NCBI GenBank assembly: GCA_947625015.1
Contig: CANQMR010000001.1
Location: 35,624-99,623, forward strand
From: an uncultured Lachnospiraceae bacterium
GTDB taxonomy: Bacteria > Bacillota > Clostridia > Lachnospirales > Lachnospiraceae
Length of the DNA stretch: 64,000 nt
Reading direction: 5' to 3'
Shown here: in pieces, positions 53,411 through 62,290 of the stretch
Layout: the number at the start of each line of letters is the position of its first letter
Position numbering within the stretch: position 1 is the first letter of the stretch
Translations under genes and position numbers: made by a program
Notes under the pieces: generated by a model
The model's input: only the letters and a program-made list of their open reading frames with translations
Told to the model about the DNA's origin: nothing
The model's database searches: none

Positions 53411-54346
53411 ATGGCGATTACAGCAAGTATGGTAAAAGAGTTAAGAGAGCAGACCGGCGCCGGTATGATGGACTGTAAGAAAGCCCTTACCGAGACAGAC
53501 GGTGATTTTGATAAAGCAGTTGAGTTTTTGCGTGAGAAAGGTCTTGCAACCGCACAGAAGAAGGCAGGAAGAATTGCTGCCGAAGGTATTGTTGCAACCA
53601 CGATTAAGGATGGCGACAAGGTTGCCGCTATTGTGGAGGTAAACGCAGAGACGGATTTCGTTGCAAAGAACGAAGTATTCCAGACCTATGTAAAAGAGGT
53701 TGTAGAACAGGTTGCCGATTCCAATGCGGCTGATGTGGAGGCATTTAAGGCAGAAAGCTGGGCGTTAGATTCATCAATGACAGTTGGCGATAAGTTAGCA
53801 GCCATGATTGCAAAGATTGGCGAGAATATGAATATCCGCCGTTTTGAGAAGGTGGTTTCCGAGGACGGCATTGTGGTATCTTATATTCATGCAGGCGGTA
53901 AGATTGGCGTATTAGTTGAGGCGCAGACAGATAACCACTCTGACGCTGTAAAAGAGGCGCTTAAGAATGTGGCTATGCAGATTGCCGCTTTGAATCCGAA
54001 GTATGTATCTACGGATGAAGTGCCTGAGGATTACAAGGAGCATGAGAAAGAGATTTTGATGGCGCAGGCTAAGAACGATCCGAAGAACGCCAGCAAGCCG
54101 GAGAATATCATTGAGAAGATGATTATGGGCCGCCTTAACAAGGAATTGAAGGAAGTCTGCCTGTTAGAGCAGGAGTATGTAAAGGCTGAGAACAAGGAGA
54201 CAGTTGCCAAGTATTTAGAGGCAGTTTCCAAGGAGGTCGGCTCTGCTGTGACACTTAAGAAATTCGTTCGTTTTGAGACAGGCGAAGGTCTTGAGAAGAA
54301 AAATGAGGATTTTGCAGCCGAGGTTGCAGCGCAGATGAATCAATAG
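53411..54346 (+). CDS. tsf: Elongation factor Ts
   Basis: A 311-residue guanine nucleotide exchange factor for EF-Tu. MVKELREQTGAGMMDCKKAL and LREKGLATAQKKAGRIAAEG are the N-terminal signature; VAAIVEVNAETDFVAKNEVF follows. It is co-transcribed with rpsB 27 nt upstream, with GGAGG before the ATG. A terminator lies at 54420. Confidence 0.96.
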   Translation: MAITASMVKELREQTGAGMMDCKKALTETDGDFDKAVEFLREKGLATAQKKAGRIAAEGIVATTIKDGDKVAAIVEVNAETDFVAKNEVFQTYVKEVVEQVADSNAADVEAFKAESWALDSSMTVGDKLAAMIAKIGENMNIRRFEKVVSEDGIVVSYIHAGGKIGVLVEAQTDNHSDAVKEALKNVAMQIAALNPKYVSTDEVPEDYKEHEKEILMAQAKNDPKNASKPENIIEKMIMGRLNKELKEVCLLEQEYVKAENKETVAKYLEAVSKEVGSAVTLKKFVRFETGEGLEKKNEDFAAEVAAQMNQ

Positions 54347-54419
54347 AAACGCACTTATGAAAGCATTATGTAAGTGTGATACGTTTTCGCATATGGAACA
54401 AATTTAAAATATACTAGGA

Positions 54420-54447
54420 AAAGGAGCAGCGAGTCTGCTCCTTTTTA
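54420..54447 (+). terminator. rpsB-tsf terminator
   Basis: The stem AAAAGGAGCAG / CTGCTCCTTTTT with a CGAGT loop is followed by TTTTT AATT. A canonical intrinsic terminator. Confidence 0.9.
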
Positions 54448-54483
54448 ATTGAGAAAAAACTTTGTATGGATAGGTTTACGGAA

Positions 54484-54512
54484 TTGTATTCAAGCGAAAT
54501 TTATGGTAAAAT
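54484..54512 (+). promoter_or_regulatory. Promoter of the cysteine protease gene
   Basis: TTGTAT (54484-54489), 17-nt spacer, TAAAAT (54507-54512) with TG at -15/-14. Confidence 0.65.
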
Positions 54513-54585
54513 GCGGGGAGATACAAGAGGTTATAAAGCGTTTACATATTTTTTTCCGGAGACAGCGGAAGGTTAGGAGGCTTAC

Positions 54586-57500
54586 ATGAAAAAAAGAGTA
54601 TTTTATGCGATATATAGAAACTGTATGGCGTTATTATTGATTGCGTTCCTGCCTTTATCGGTACAGGCAGAGCGTAAGACTGATACCGATGCGGTGAATT
54701 TAGAAGGGTTAAAAGGGCATGAACTGACGGAGAAGTACAATGAGCTGCTTCCTCCCTACGATACCACATTTATATATCCTGCTGAATATTTTGACAAAGA
54801 GACCGCAAACTCTAAAGCCAGCTACAAAATTGGAAGAAACCGGGCGGTGGCGATACCGGAAAAATATGACAGCCGTACGCAAGGGGTAATCTCATCGGTA
54901 AAGAATCAGAGTATTCTTGGGTGCTGCTGGACATTTGGCATATTGGAGTCGGCCCAGGCCGGTTATCTGTCGGCCCACAAGAAAAGCGGCGAAGATTCGA
55001 TAGACCTTTCCGAATGGCAGCTTGCTTATTTTATGTACAATCAGCCGGTGGACGGACTTTCCCTGACTTTGGGCGATGACAATTATGTAGAGGAAAAGAT
55101 TGGCAGCGAAGCATATTATAATCATGGCGGGAATAGTTGGATTTCCATCTTTGGCATGGCAAAGGGAGTCGGGTTTGCCAGCGAAGAAAAATATCCGTAT
55201 GCCACATTGCTAGAGCAGCTTTATGAGAATGACAGCGTCCAATTAAATGATGCGGCCTGTTACCAGAACAACGATTATATCCTGACGGGAGCCGATATGG
55301 TATCAATCGACGAACAGCCGGAGAAATTAAAAGAGCTGATTATGAAAAAGGGGGCTTGTGTGGTTTCTTATGCCTCGGCGAATGAAGCATATATGCATGA
55401 CAATCCGAAAGATGAAGAGCCATGTACTTATTATAATCCGGTGGATGATTTTGAGGTAGGCGGACATGCGGTTGCAATTGTCGGCTGGGACGACAGCTTT
55501 TCAAAAGAGAATTTTAAGTATGAACCGAACGGGGACGGCGCGTGGCTGATTAAGAACTCATGGGGAGAAAATTGGGGCGACGCCGGATATTTCTGGATTT
55601 CCTATGACGAAGAAAGCCTCAATAATGCCGTATTTTATGATATCGAAAAGGCAGAGGAGTATGACCACATCTACCAGTATGACGGTACCCTTTCCGTTGA
55701 TCAAATATATGACGGCTCGATCTATCAAGCGAATGTATATGAGGCGCAGTTGACGGAAGAATTGAAGGCAGTGTCTTTCTATACCATAGAGGATGATACC
55801 GATTATGAAGTGACCGTATATCGGAATCCAAAGCCCGGTAATCCGGCAAGCGGGGACAAGGTGGTAAGCGGGCTTACCGGAACTATAGAAAAACCGGGGT
55901 ATCATACGGTTTCTCTGAAAAATTCGGTATGGTTGAAGGCGGGGGATTCTTTCTCTGTGGTAGTGCGGCAGACGAAAAACGGCAGGGCAACTTTCTTTTA
56001 CTGCGACCGGGATTACAGCCTTTCATGGCTTGAAGCGGACAGCGCATCAAAAGAAGGGCAGTCCTTTACCTCTAAGAACGGAAGTGACTGGACCGACATA
56101 TCGGCGGATGAAAATTCCAATCTGCGGATTAAGGCGCTGACAAAGGGCAGCGACACCGAAGAAGGAACTACGCTGGAATTTAAAGAAAGTGAATATACGG
56201 TGCCGATTGACGCCAACGGCGCCCAAATAACGGTTTTGTCAGACGGCAAACCGGTCAACGAAACGGGCAAACTTTCCTTTACGGTGGAAGATTGCTCAAT
56301 TGCTCGGATAGATGATCTGGGAAGGGTAATTCCCAAAAAAATAGGGAAAAGTAAGGTTACGGTAAAATATGGCGGCAGGGAGGCGGATACTACCCTTTTT
56401 GTGACGGCAGGAGATTTGGATTCTATCCGGATTCTTAGGGATGAAAATTATGCAACCAAAGACAATCCATTAGAAGTACTTCTTGGAAATATGGTTCATC
56501 TGGATTATACAGTGGAACCGGCCGCCTATAGACGGAATGTAACCTGCCGTATAGAATATTTAGAGGAAGAGGGCAATATCGGCGCAGGGGAAGAAGACGC
56601 CTGTACCCTAAAAGCAGACGGTTCTTTTGTACTCTATCGGGAAGGATTGTATCGTATCACTGTGACGCCGGAAACCGGCGAAGGACTATCGGCAGGAGAA
56701 GCTGTAATATTTTATGTAAAGGGTAAGATTGATTCTGTTGACTGCGAAAATGACGCTAATAAACTGCAATACCTGTGGTATGGGGATAATATGACGAGGA
56801 TATTTCTTTATCAGGATGAACGGTTAATCGGAAGTGCAGGCTATAATGTGTTTCATTTTAATGAGAATACAGCGTTTGAAGAAGAATGTGATTATCTGTA
56901 TATATTCGGCATGGAAAGGAAAGACAGCGCCGCCATGCAGGAGATGTATGATGCGGTTACAAAGGGAGAAAATCCGGAGGACGGCAGTGCAATCCATGTA
57001 ATCGGAAGTTATACGGGGACAGAATTAGCCGGTCAGGAAGTCAGGGTGCCTTATGCCTGCTGCGCAATGGTTTTGGTTTCCGATGAAGCGGTTAACGCTT
57101 ATGGATTCCGGGTAGATGCGGTGGATATGGTGATTCCCATTCAGTCTGTCAGCTTAAGTTCCGTATTGGAATCCGAGTTGAAATCCGGTGAGCTTGTCTT
57201 ACATCCGGGGGATAAAAAGCAGTTAGATATTGCCATAGAACCGGAAAACCATACGGAGGCGGTGGCATATGAAGCTGGCAATACCGGAGTGCTGACTGTA
57301 GATGAGGACGGAACGATCCATGCTTTAAAAGAGGGTACCGCGCAGATTCGCATATATGCTTCTGACAGCGGATTGTATAACGAGGATACTGGTACCCATG
57401 TATATGAGGAAGGAAAAGAGACAGTGCTAAATGTACGGGTGGAGGCCAAATACCCGGAACAAAAGGAGGAAACAGAATTGCCGGATGAATCGGACACACC

Positions 57501-58110
57501 GCTGATTACACCGAATATACCATCGGTTAATCCGCCGGGGACTCTGCCGGAATCAGATGCTAACGGAGATATGCCCGGATCAGATACAGGAAAACGGCCG
57601 GTGACAGTGGGGACAATCGTGGCGGATTCTGCCGGAAAGGCGGAATTTAAAGTGCTTTCCGGCAATAAAGTGGCTTATGCGGCGCCGTTGGCTGCGCCGA
57701 GTGCGTCCACCATAAAGGTTCCGGCGTCTGTGAAGATATTCGACAAAACCTATAAAGTAACAGAGATTGCGCCTAAGGCATTTAAAAATTACAGGAAACT
57801 GACTCGTGTTACCATAGGTAAAAATGTAACCGCTATCGGTAAGGAGGCTTTCAGGAATTGTACCAGCCTGAAATCCGTTACGGTTAAATCCACAAAACTT
57901 AAAAATATTGGGGCAAATGCTTTTTACGGCGATAAAAATCTTACCAAGCTGACCTTAAAGACCACGAAACTTACGAAAAAATCCATCGGCAGGAACGCTT
58001 TAAAGGGAACGAATAAAAAGCTGGAGATTAAGGTTCCCAAAAAGCAGGTTGAAAAGTATAAGACCTATTTTAAGGGAAAGGGCAATAAGCGTGTGAAGGT
58101 GACAAAGTAG
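54586..58110 (+). CDS. Secreted papain-like (C1) cysteine protease with lectin-like, Ig-like and leucine-rich repeat domains
   Basis: A 1174-residue secreted protein. The signal peptide covers residues 1-~28. The C1 peptidase domain (~85-345) has oxyanion Q108 and catalytic C114 (NQSILGCCWTFG), H294 (GGHAVAIVGWDD) and N324 (WLIKNSWGENWGD). A lectin-like beta domain follows (~350-500), then Ig-like repeats (residues ~510-600 and ~850-960, e.g. LHPGDKKQLDIAIEPEN), a Pro/Ser linker, and C-terminal BspA-type leucine-rich repeats (IAPKAFKNYRKLTRVTIGKN then TAIGKEAFRNC). No LPxTG-type sorting signal is seen. It likely acts at the cell surface or outside, on an unknown protein. Confidence 0.9.
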   Translation: MKKRVFYAIYRNCMALLLIAFLPLSVQAERKTDTDAVNLEGLKGHELTEKYNELLPPYDTTFIYPAEYFDKETANSKASYKIGRNRAVAIPEKYDSRTQGVISSVKNQSILGCCWTFGILESAQAGYLSAHKKSGEDSIDLSEWQLAYFMYNQPVDGLSLTLGDDNYVEEKIGSEAYYNHGGNSWISIFGMAKGVGFASEEKYPYATLLEQLYENDSVQLNDAACYQNNDYILTGADMVSIDEQPEKLKELIMKKGACVVSYASANEAYMHDNPKDEEPCTYYNPVDDFEVGGHAVAIVGWDDSFSKENFKYEPNGDGAWLIKNSWGENWGDAGYFWISYDEESLNNAVFYDIEKAEEYDHIYQYDGTLSVDQIYDGSIYQANVYEAQLTEELKAVSFYTIEDDTDYEVTVYRNPKPGNPASGDKVVSGLTGTIEKPGYHTVSLKNSVWLKAGDSFSVVVRQTKNGRATFFYCDRDYSLSWLEADSASKEGQSFTSKNGSDWTDISADENSNLRIKALTKGSDTEEGTTLEFKESEYTVPIDANGAQITVLSDGKPVNETGKLSFTVEDCSIARIDDLGRVIPKKIGKSKVTVKYGGREADTTLFVTAGDLDSIRILRDENYATKDNPLEVLLGNMVHLDYTVEPAAYRRNVTCRIEYLEEEGNIGAGEEDACTLKADGSFVLYREGLYRITVTPETGEGLSAGEAVIFYVKGKIDSVDCENDANKLQYLWYGDNMTRIFLYQDERLIGSAGYNVFHFNENTAFEEECDYLYIFGMERKDSAAMQEMYDAVTKGENPEDGSAIHVIGSYTGTELAGQEVRVPYACCAMVLVSDEAVNAYGFRVDAVDMVIPIQSVSLSSVLESELKSGELVLHPGDKKQLDIAIEPENHTEAVAYEAGNTGVLTVDEDGTIHALKEGTAQIRIYASDSGLYNEDTGTHVYEEGKETVLNVRVEAKYPEQKEETELPDESDTPLITPNIPSVNPPGTLPESDANGDMPGSDTGKRPVTVGTIVADSAGKAEFKVLSGNKVAYAAPLAAPSASTIKVPASVKIFDKTYKVTEIAPKAFKNYRKLTRVTIGKNVTAIGKEAFRNCTSLKSVTVKSTKLKNIGANAFYGDKNLTKLTLKTTKLTKKSIGRNALKGTNKKLEIKVPKKQVEKYKTYFKGKGNKRVKVTK

Positions 58111-58452
58111 CAGGGATTGTTCTACCATTTATGAAAGCATGATAAAACCTATGTATGCAGTATTTCCTTACTGCCTTTATGGGCCGGATTCCATTTTTGG
58201 AAAACGGTCCATATTTTATGTGCAAAATCAAAACTGTATTTTATAAATCTATTTTAAATAGAAAAAAGATTGTGTCGCAGAAGCATTTTGATATAGTTTT
58301 GAATGGAAATTTATTGCTTTCTGACATGAATTTCATAATTGGAACACCTCTGTCACAAATTGAGTATAATTGTGAAATGCCCATTGTATTTATGAAATCC
58401 ATGACATGAAAAGTTCACAGAAAATTTAATTGCATATTTTGTCTATTTTCGG
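58111..58452. other. Intergenic stretch after the cysteine protease
   Basis: About 340 nt without a convincing gene. An 84-codon ORF at 58155-58409 has no ribosome site and no recognisable similarity. No clear terminator is visible. Confidence 0.5.
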
Positions 58453-58458
58453 TAGAAT
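58430..58458 (+). promoter_or_regulatory. Promoter of the PD-(D/E)XK-like gene
   Basis: TTGCAT (58430-58435), 17-nt spacer, TAGAAT (58453-58458). The ATG is 33 nt downstream. Confidence 0.6.
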
Positions 58459-58490
58459 ATTCTTATCAGATGCGCAGATGAAATACAAAC

Positions 58491-59669
58491 ATGGAGGACG
58501 TACATACGGATAAGAAGACACAGGAAAAAAGGATAGAGAATGAGGAGCGGCTGAGGGAACGCTTTAAAATCATGGGACCCGTAGATGGCAACCCGCATGT
58601 CTACGACAATGTCTTTAAGACCATGAGTATTCGGGTTCCGAAGTGGAATATCCCTATGGTAAATGAGTTCTTTGGAACCCATTACAGCATGGAAGACGAA
58701 GTGGAATATTTGTACAACGTAGAGACCAGCATATTCAACAGCTTTCGGATTAAGGACCGGCTTCCGGATTCTAAGTTTAAGGTGGGGGACAGGCGGTATC
58801 ATTTGGAGTGTGAGAGCAACCCGAACGGGGACATTGCCATCCGCCTTTTTGAGTACGACTGGATGGATGCGGTTAACTTTGTGGAGCGGGAAGAGGCAGG
58901 AAGCTATGTGGTACGGGTGCAAAATTCCGCCCTGCTTTACCTGCGGAGCAACGAAAATACTCCGGAGCAGTTTACCTATAAACTGGTCCTGCCGGGCGGG
59001 GAAGAGGCGGTGTACCGGGTGCCCATTATAAAAAATCCGGATTATTCCCTGAAGGAAATTTTTGAAAAACAGTTGTATATGATGCTGCCTTATTATATAC
59101 TGAAGTATGAACCAAAACCGGAAGAAACGGAAGACAGCATAGAAAATGAGAAAGAAAAGGCAGAGGCCGAAGACCGCATGAAAGAACTGCTTGGCGGAGA
59201 TTTGGAGGCAATTGAGAAGGAGCTAAACCGCCAGGTGAAAGAGCACATTCTAAGGGAGTATGACAAAGTACTGCTGTTGCAGTTAATGTGGGACGTAAGC
59301 AAACAGGCATTTGTTAAACGTACGGCAATGAAAGGAAGGGTGGACGAATTTATGGGTGGACAGGTTTTAGAGTATGCATGGGAAACGGAATACCGCAGGC
59401 AGCTTAAGGAAGCGGAGGATGAGGGAAGGCTTGAGGGTGAACTTAAGGGAAGGACGATTGGCAGCATTGAGGGCGCTAACCGGAAAATCATATCCCAAAT
59501 CTGCCGCAAGCTGACAAAGAACAAATCCGTCGGGATGATTGCGGAGGAATTAGAAGAAGATGACATCGAGTATATTCAGCACATCTGTGAGGTGGCGGCA
59601 AAATATGCACCGGATTATGATGCCGACAGGATTTACGAGGAGTTGTATCCGGAGAGTGAAACCGAATGA
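58491..59669 (+). CDS. PD-(D/E)XK nuclease/Rpn-like family protein
   Basis: A 392-residue protein resembling the Rpn/PD-(D/E)XK transposase-like family that is multi-copy in Lachnospiraceae. The start DGNPHVYDNVFKTMS is followed by the likely catalytic core (residues ~60-115), with RRYHLECESN in the E-x-E/Q position, then AIRLFEYD. A charged coiled coil lies at ~210-250, and a Gly/Glu/Arg-rich repeat (DEGRLEGELKGRTIGSIEG) near 320. Rpn proteins are linked to recombination and, in some cases, phage defence; no role is proven here. The start at ATG 58491 has a weak ribosome site. Confidence 0.6.
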   Translation: MEDVHTDKKTQEKRIENEERLRERFKIMGPVDGNPHVYDNVFKTMSIRVPKWNIPMVNEFFGTHYSMEDEVEYLYNVETSIFNSFRIKDRLPDSKFKVGDRRYHLECESNPNGDIAIRLFEYDWMDAVNFVEREEAGSYVVRVQNSALLYLRSNENTPEQFTYKLVLPGGEEAVYRVPIIKNPDYSLKEIFEKQLYMMLPYYILKYEPKPEETEDSIENEKEKAEAEDRMKELLGGDLEAIEKELNRQVKEHILREYDKVLLLQLMWDVSKQAFVKRTAMKGRVDEFMGGQVLEYAWETEYRRQLKEAEDEGRLEGELKGRTIGSIEGANRKIISQICRKLTKNKSVGMIAEELEEDDIEYIQHICEVAAKYAPDYDADRIYEELYPESETE

Positions 59670-59724
59670 AATGTGAATCCGGGCATGATGAATTAGATTA
59701 AAAAAACTGCAAGGGAGATTGTCA

Positions 59725-61392
59725 ATGAAAAAGCAGGTATTTAATCCATTTTTACCTTTAAAGGAATATATTCCGGATGTGGAGCCCCATGTCTTTGGGG
59801 ACAGGGTGTATATATATGGCTCCCATGACCGGGAGGGCGGTTATACATTTTGTATGGAAGATTATGTGGTGTATTCCGCGCCGGTAACGGATTTGACTAA
59901 CTGGCGTTGTGAAGGCGTCACCTACCGGGCCAGTCAGGACCCGGATTATGAAAAGATGAAATATATGTACGCCCCGGATGTGGTAAGGGGCAATGACGGC
60001 AGATATTATCTGTACTATTGCATGAGCGGGGATTACGGCGTAGGAGGATATCAGGGTGCGATTCATGTAGCGGTCTGTGATAGTCCGGCGGGACAGTATG
60101 AATTTCTGGGGTATGTGCGAAATCCCGACGGCTCCCCCATGATGAAATATGTCTGCTTTGATCCGGCGGCGATGAATGATAACGGCACAATCCGCATTTA
60201 TTATGGCACTCAGTATGGGTATGAGGAGGAGCCGGATTTCTATGAAAATGAGGAGTTGCTTCAAAGGGAAGTGGAGATGTTCGGGCGCAGCCGGGAGGAG
60301 ATATTAAGCTATAAGGACAGTATTATGGGTCCGAATATGCTGGTGTTAGAGGAGGACATGCTTACTGTAAAGGAGGAGGCAAAACATATTATTCCCTATA
60401 AGGTAAAAGGGACGGATTTTGAACAGCACCCCTTCTTTGAGGCGGCCTCTATGCGCCGGGTAGGGAATCGGTATTACTTTATCTATTCTTCCCTGTTAAA
60501 CCATGAGCTGTGCTATGCGGTAAGCGACTATCCGGATCGGGATTTTGTCTTTGGGGGAACCATTGTATCTAATGGGGATATAGGATTGAACGGGAGGACG
60601 GAAAAGGATAAGCTCAATATGACCGGAACCACCCATGGCAGCATTGTGGAGATAAACGGCCAGTGGTATGTGTTCTATCACCGCCTTACCCACAAATCCG
60701 ATTACAGCAGACAGGTCTGTGCAGAGAAAATACAGATTGCCCCGGACGGAAGTATTCCCCAGGTGGAGATTACAAGCTGCGGGCTGAATGACGGTCCGTT
60801 GGCGGCAGAGAGGACATATCCGGCGGTGATTGCCTGCAATATTACCAACGGGAGGATGCCCCATGGATGCAACAGCATTTATTCCGCTGCTTTTCCCAAT
60901 GTGACGAATATCGGCGAGGAACGGTTTATCGGGGAGATTGAAGACGGCACCCTGATTGGATTTAAGTATTTTGCTTTTTCCGGCGTAAAAGAGATTGGCG
61001 TAACCTACCGGCCGGAGACGGAGGCTGTCCGGGTAGTGAGTCAGGCACCGGTCAGGATTGACGAGCGGTGTGCGGATGATAATCCGGTTATAGCGGATTT
61101 GGAAGGACAGGGAACGGCTGGTCTGATATCAGAGGATGCAAAAAGACAGGGGACGGCCGGTCTGACGCCGGAGGAAGGACAGCAAGGCCAAAAGAGCGAG
61201 CCTTATTTTGAAGTACGGCTTGCCGAAAATGGAAAGGCCGCTGCAAGAATTTCCCTGGATATGAGTGAAAATGCTGGAGATTGGAAAATTAGCGGGGAAA
61301 CAGGGGATTTTCCCGACGGCGTATATCCGGTATATTTTATCTATCATGGAAACCTGCCGTTACAGTTGAAGGAAATTCATTTTAAGATATAA
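59725..61392 (+). CDS. Glycoside hydrolase family 43-like enzyme
   Basis: A 555-residue cytosolic enzyme; no signal peptide. The five-bladed propeller domain of GH43 covers residues ~8-330: IPDVEPHVFGDRVYIYGSHD holds the likely base Asp, YAPDVVRG has the pKa-modulating Asp (D85) and FEAASMRR has the general acid E239. The remaining part includes a beta-sandwich with a duplicated low-complexity insert (QGTAGLISED / QGTAGLTPEE) near residue 460. GH43 enzymes act on arabinose- or xylose-containing glycans; the substrate is not shown. I start at ATG 59725, with AAGGGAG 7 nt upstream. Confidence 0.82.
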   Translation: MKKQVFNPFLPLKEYIPDVEPHVFGDRVYIYGSHDREGGYTFCMEDYVVYSAPVTDLTNWRCEGVTYRASQDPDYEKMKYMYAPDVVRGNDGRYYLYYCMSGDYGVGGYQGAIHVAVCDSPAGQYEFLGYVRNPDGSPMMKYVCFDPAAMNDNGTIRIYYGTQYGYEEEPDFYENEELLQREVEMFGRSREEILSYKDSIMGPNMLVLEEDMLTVKEEAKHIIPYKVKGTDFEQHPFFEAASMRRVGNRYYFIYSSLLNHELCYAVSDYPDRDFVFGGTIVSNGDIGLNGRTEKDKLNMTGTTHGSIVEINGQWYVFYHRLTHKSDYSRQVCAEKIQIAPDGSIPQVEITSCGLNDGPLAAERTYPAVIACNITNGRMPHGCNSIYSAAFPNVTNIGEERFIGEIEDGTLIGFKYFAFSGVKEIGVTYRPETEAVRVVSQAPVRIDERCADDNPVIADLEGQGTAGLISEDAKRQGTAGLTPEEGQQGQKSEPYFEVRLAENGKAAARISLDMSENAGDWKISGETGDFPDGVYPVYFIYHGNLPLQLKEIHFKI

Positions 61393-61426
61393 TAGCGCTG
61401 ACTGTGCGCAAGACAAGGAGATTTTT

Positions 61427-61840
61427 ATGTGGTTGTTATTTGCTCTTTTGTCATCAGTTTTTGCTGCGCTCACTGCGATTCTGGCAAAGGTGGGCATTGA
61501 GGGTGTAAATTCAAATCTGGCAACGGCAATCAGGACAGTAGTTGTGGTTGTGTTGGCATGGGGTATGGTGTTTCTTACCCATGCCCAGAAGGGAATCCAT
61601 GATATCAGCCGGAAAAGCTGGATCTTCCTGATTCTTTCCGGACTGGCAACCGGAGCTTCATGGTTATGTTATTACAAGGCTTTGCAGATGGGTGAGGCGT
61701 CGAAAGTGGTGCCCGTTGATAAATTAAGCGTTGTGATTACCCTCATATTGGCATTTATATTTCTGCATGAGGAATTTACTGTGAAAACCCTGATTGGCTG
61801 TATTCTGATTGGAATCGGAACGCTTTTTATGGTTGTTTAA
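61427..61840 (+). CDS. EamA-family small membrane transporter (half-size)
   Basis: A 137-residue protein with five hydrophobic helices. It matches one EamA repeat, a half of usual ten-helix DMT transporters: FALLSSVFAALTAILAKVGI and LCYYKALQMGEASKVVPVDK and FLHEEFTVKTLIGCILIGIG. Half-size members occur and may work as dimers. The substrate is unknown. It sits 34 nt after the GH43 gene and 12 nt before a YjbR gene. Confidence 0.82.
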   Translation: MWLLFALLSSVFAALTAILAKVGIEGVNSNLATAIRTVVVVVLAWGMVFLTHAQKGIHDISRKSWIFLILSGLATGASWLCYYKALQMGEASKVVPVDKLSVVITLILAFIFLHEEFTVKTLIGCILIGIGTLFMVV

Positions 61841-61852
61841 AGGGGTGGCGCA

Positions 61853-62245
61853 ATGAACAGGGAAACCATATTTGCATATGCGGATAAGATTTATAAGACC
61901 AAACCGGAATATCTCTGGGCAAGAGACCCGGATTCTGCCGTTTTAAGGCATATAGAGAACAACAAGTGGTATGCCATTGTTATGAAGGTGGAAGGGGACA
62001 AATTGGGCTTGTCAGATTCGGAAAAGGTTGATATTATTAATGTGAAATGCGAACCGGACAGGATTGGCGTTTTGCAGATGACGAAGGGAATACTGCCCGG
62101 CTACCATATGAATAAAAATCACTGGATTACCATTTTATTAGACGGCAGCGTAGACGAGAATATGATATATAATCTGCTTGACTATAGTTTTGAATTGACG
62201 GCGGGAACTGGAACCGGGCGCAGGCGTGGCGGGAATCAGATATGA
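61853..62245 (+). CDS. MmcQ/YjbR family protein
   Basis: A 130-residue protein of the YjbR/MmcQ (CyaY-like) family. The core pattern is KTKPEYLWARDPDSAVLRH, KWYAIVMKV, VKCEPDRIGVLQMTKGILPG, followed by HWITILLDGSVDENMIYNLLD. The family is called DNA-binding by structure only; no cellular role is proven. It precedes the cardiolipin synthase gene by 45 nt. Confidence 0.85.
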   Translation: MNRETIFAYADKIYKTKPEYLWARDPDSAVLRHIENNKWYAIVMKVEGDKLGLSDSEKVDIINVKCEPDRIGVLQMTKGILPGYHMNKNHWITILLDGSVDENMIYNLLDYSFELTAGTGTGRRRGGNQI

Positions 62246-62290
62246 CAAAGTGATATGCAGACAGGAAGAATCAAAAAGGGGCAAGCACCA

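Noticed and set aside
58155..58409. 84-codon ORF after the cysteine protease
   Set aside because: No ribosome site, no similarity recognised, AT-rich random-looking composition.
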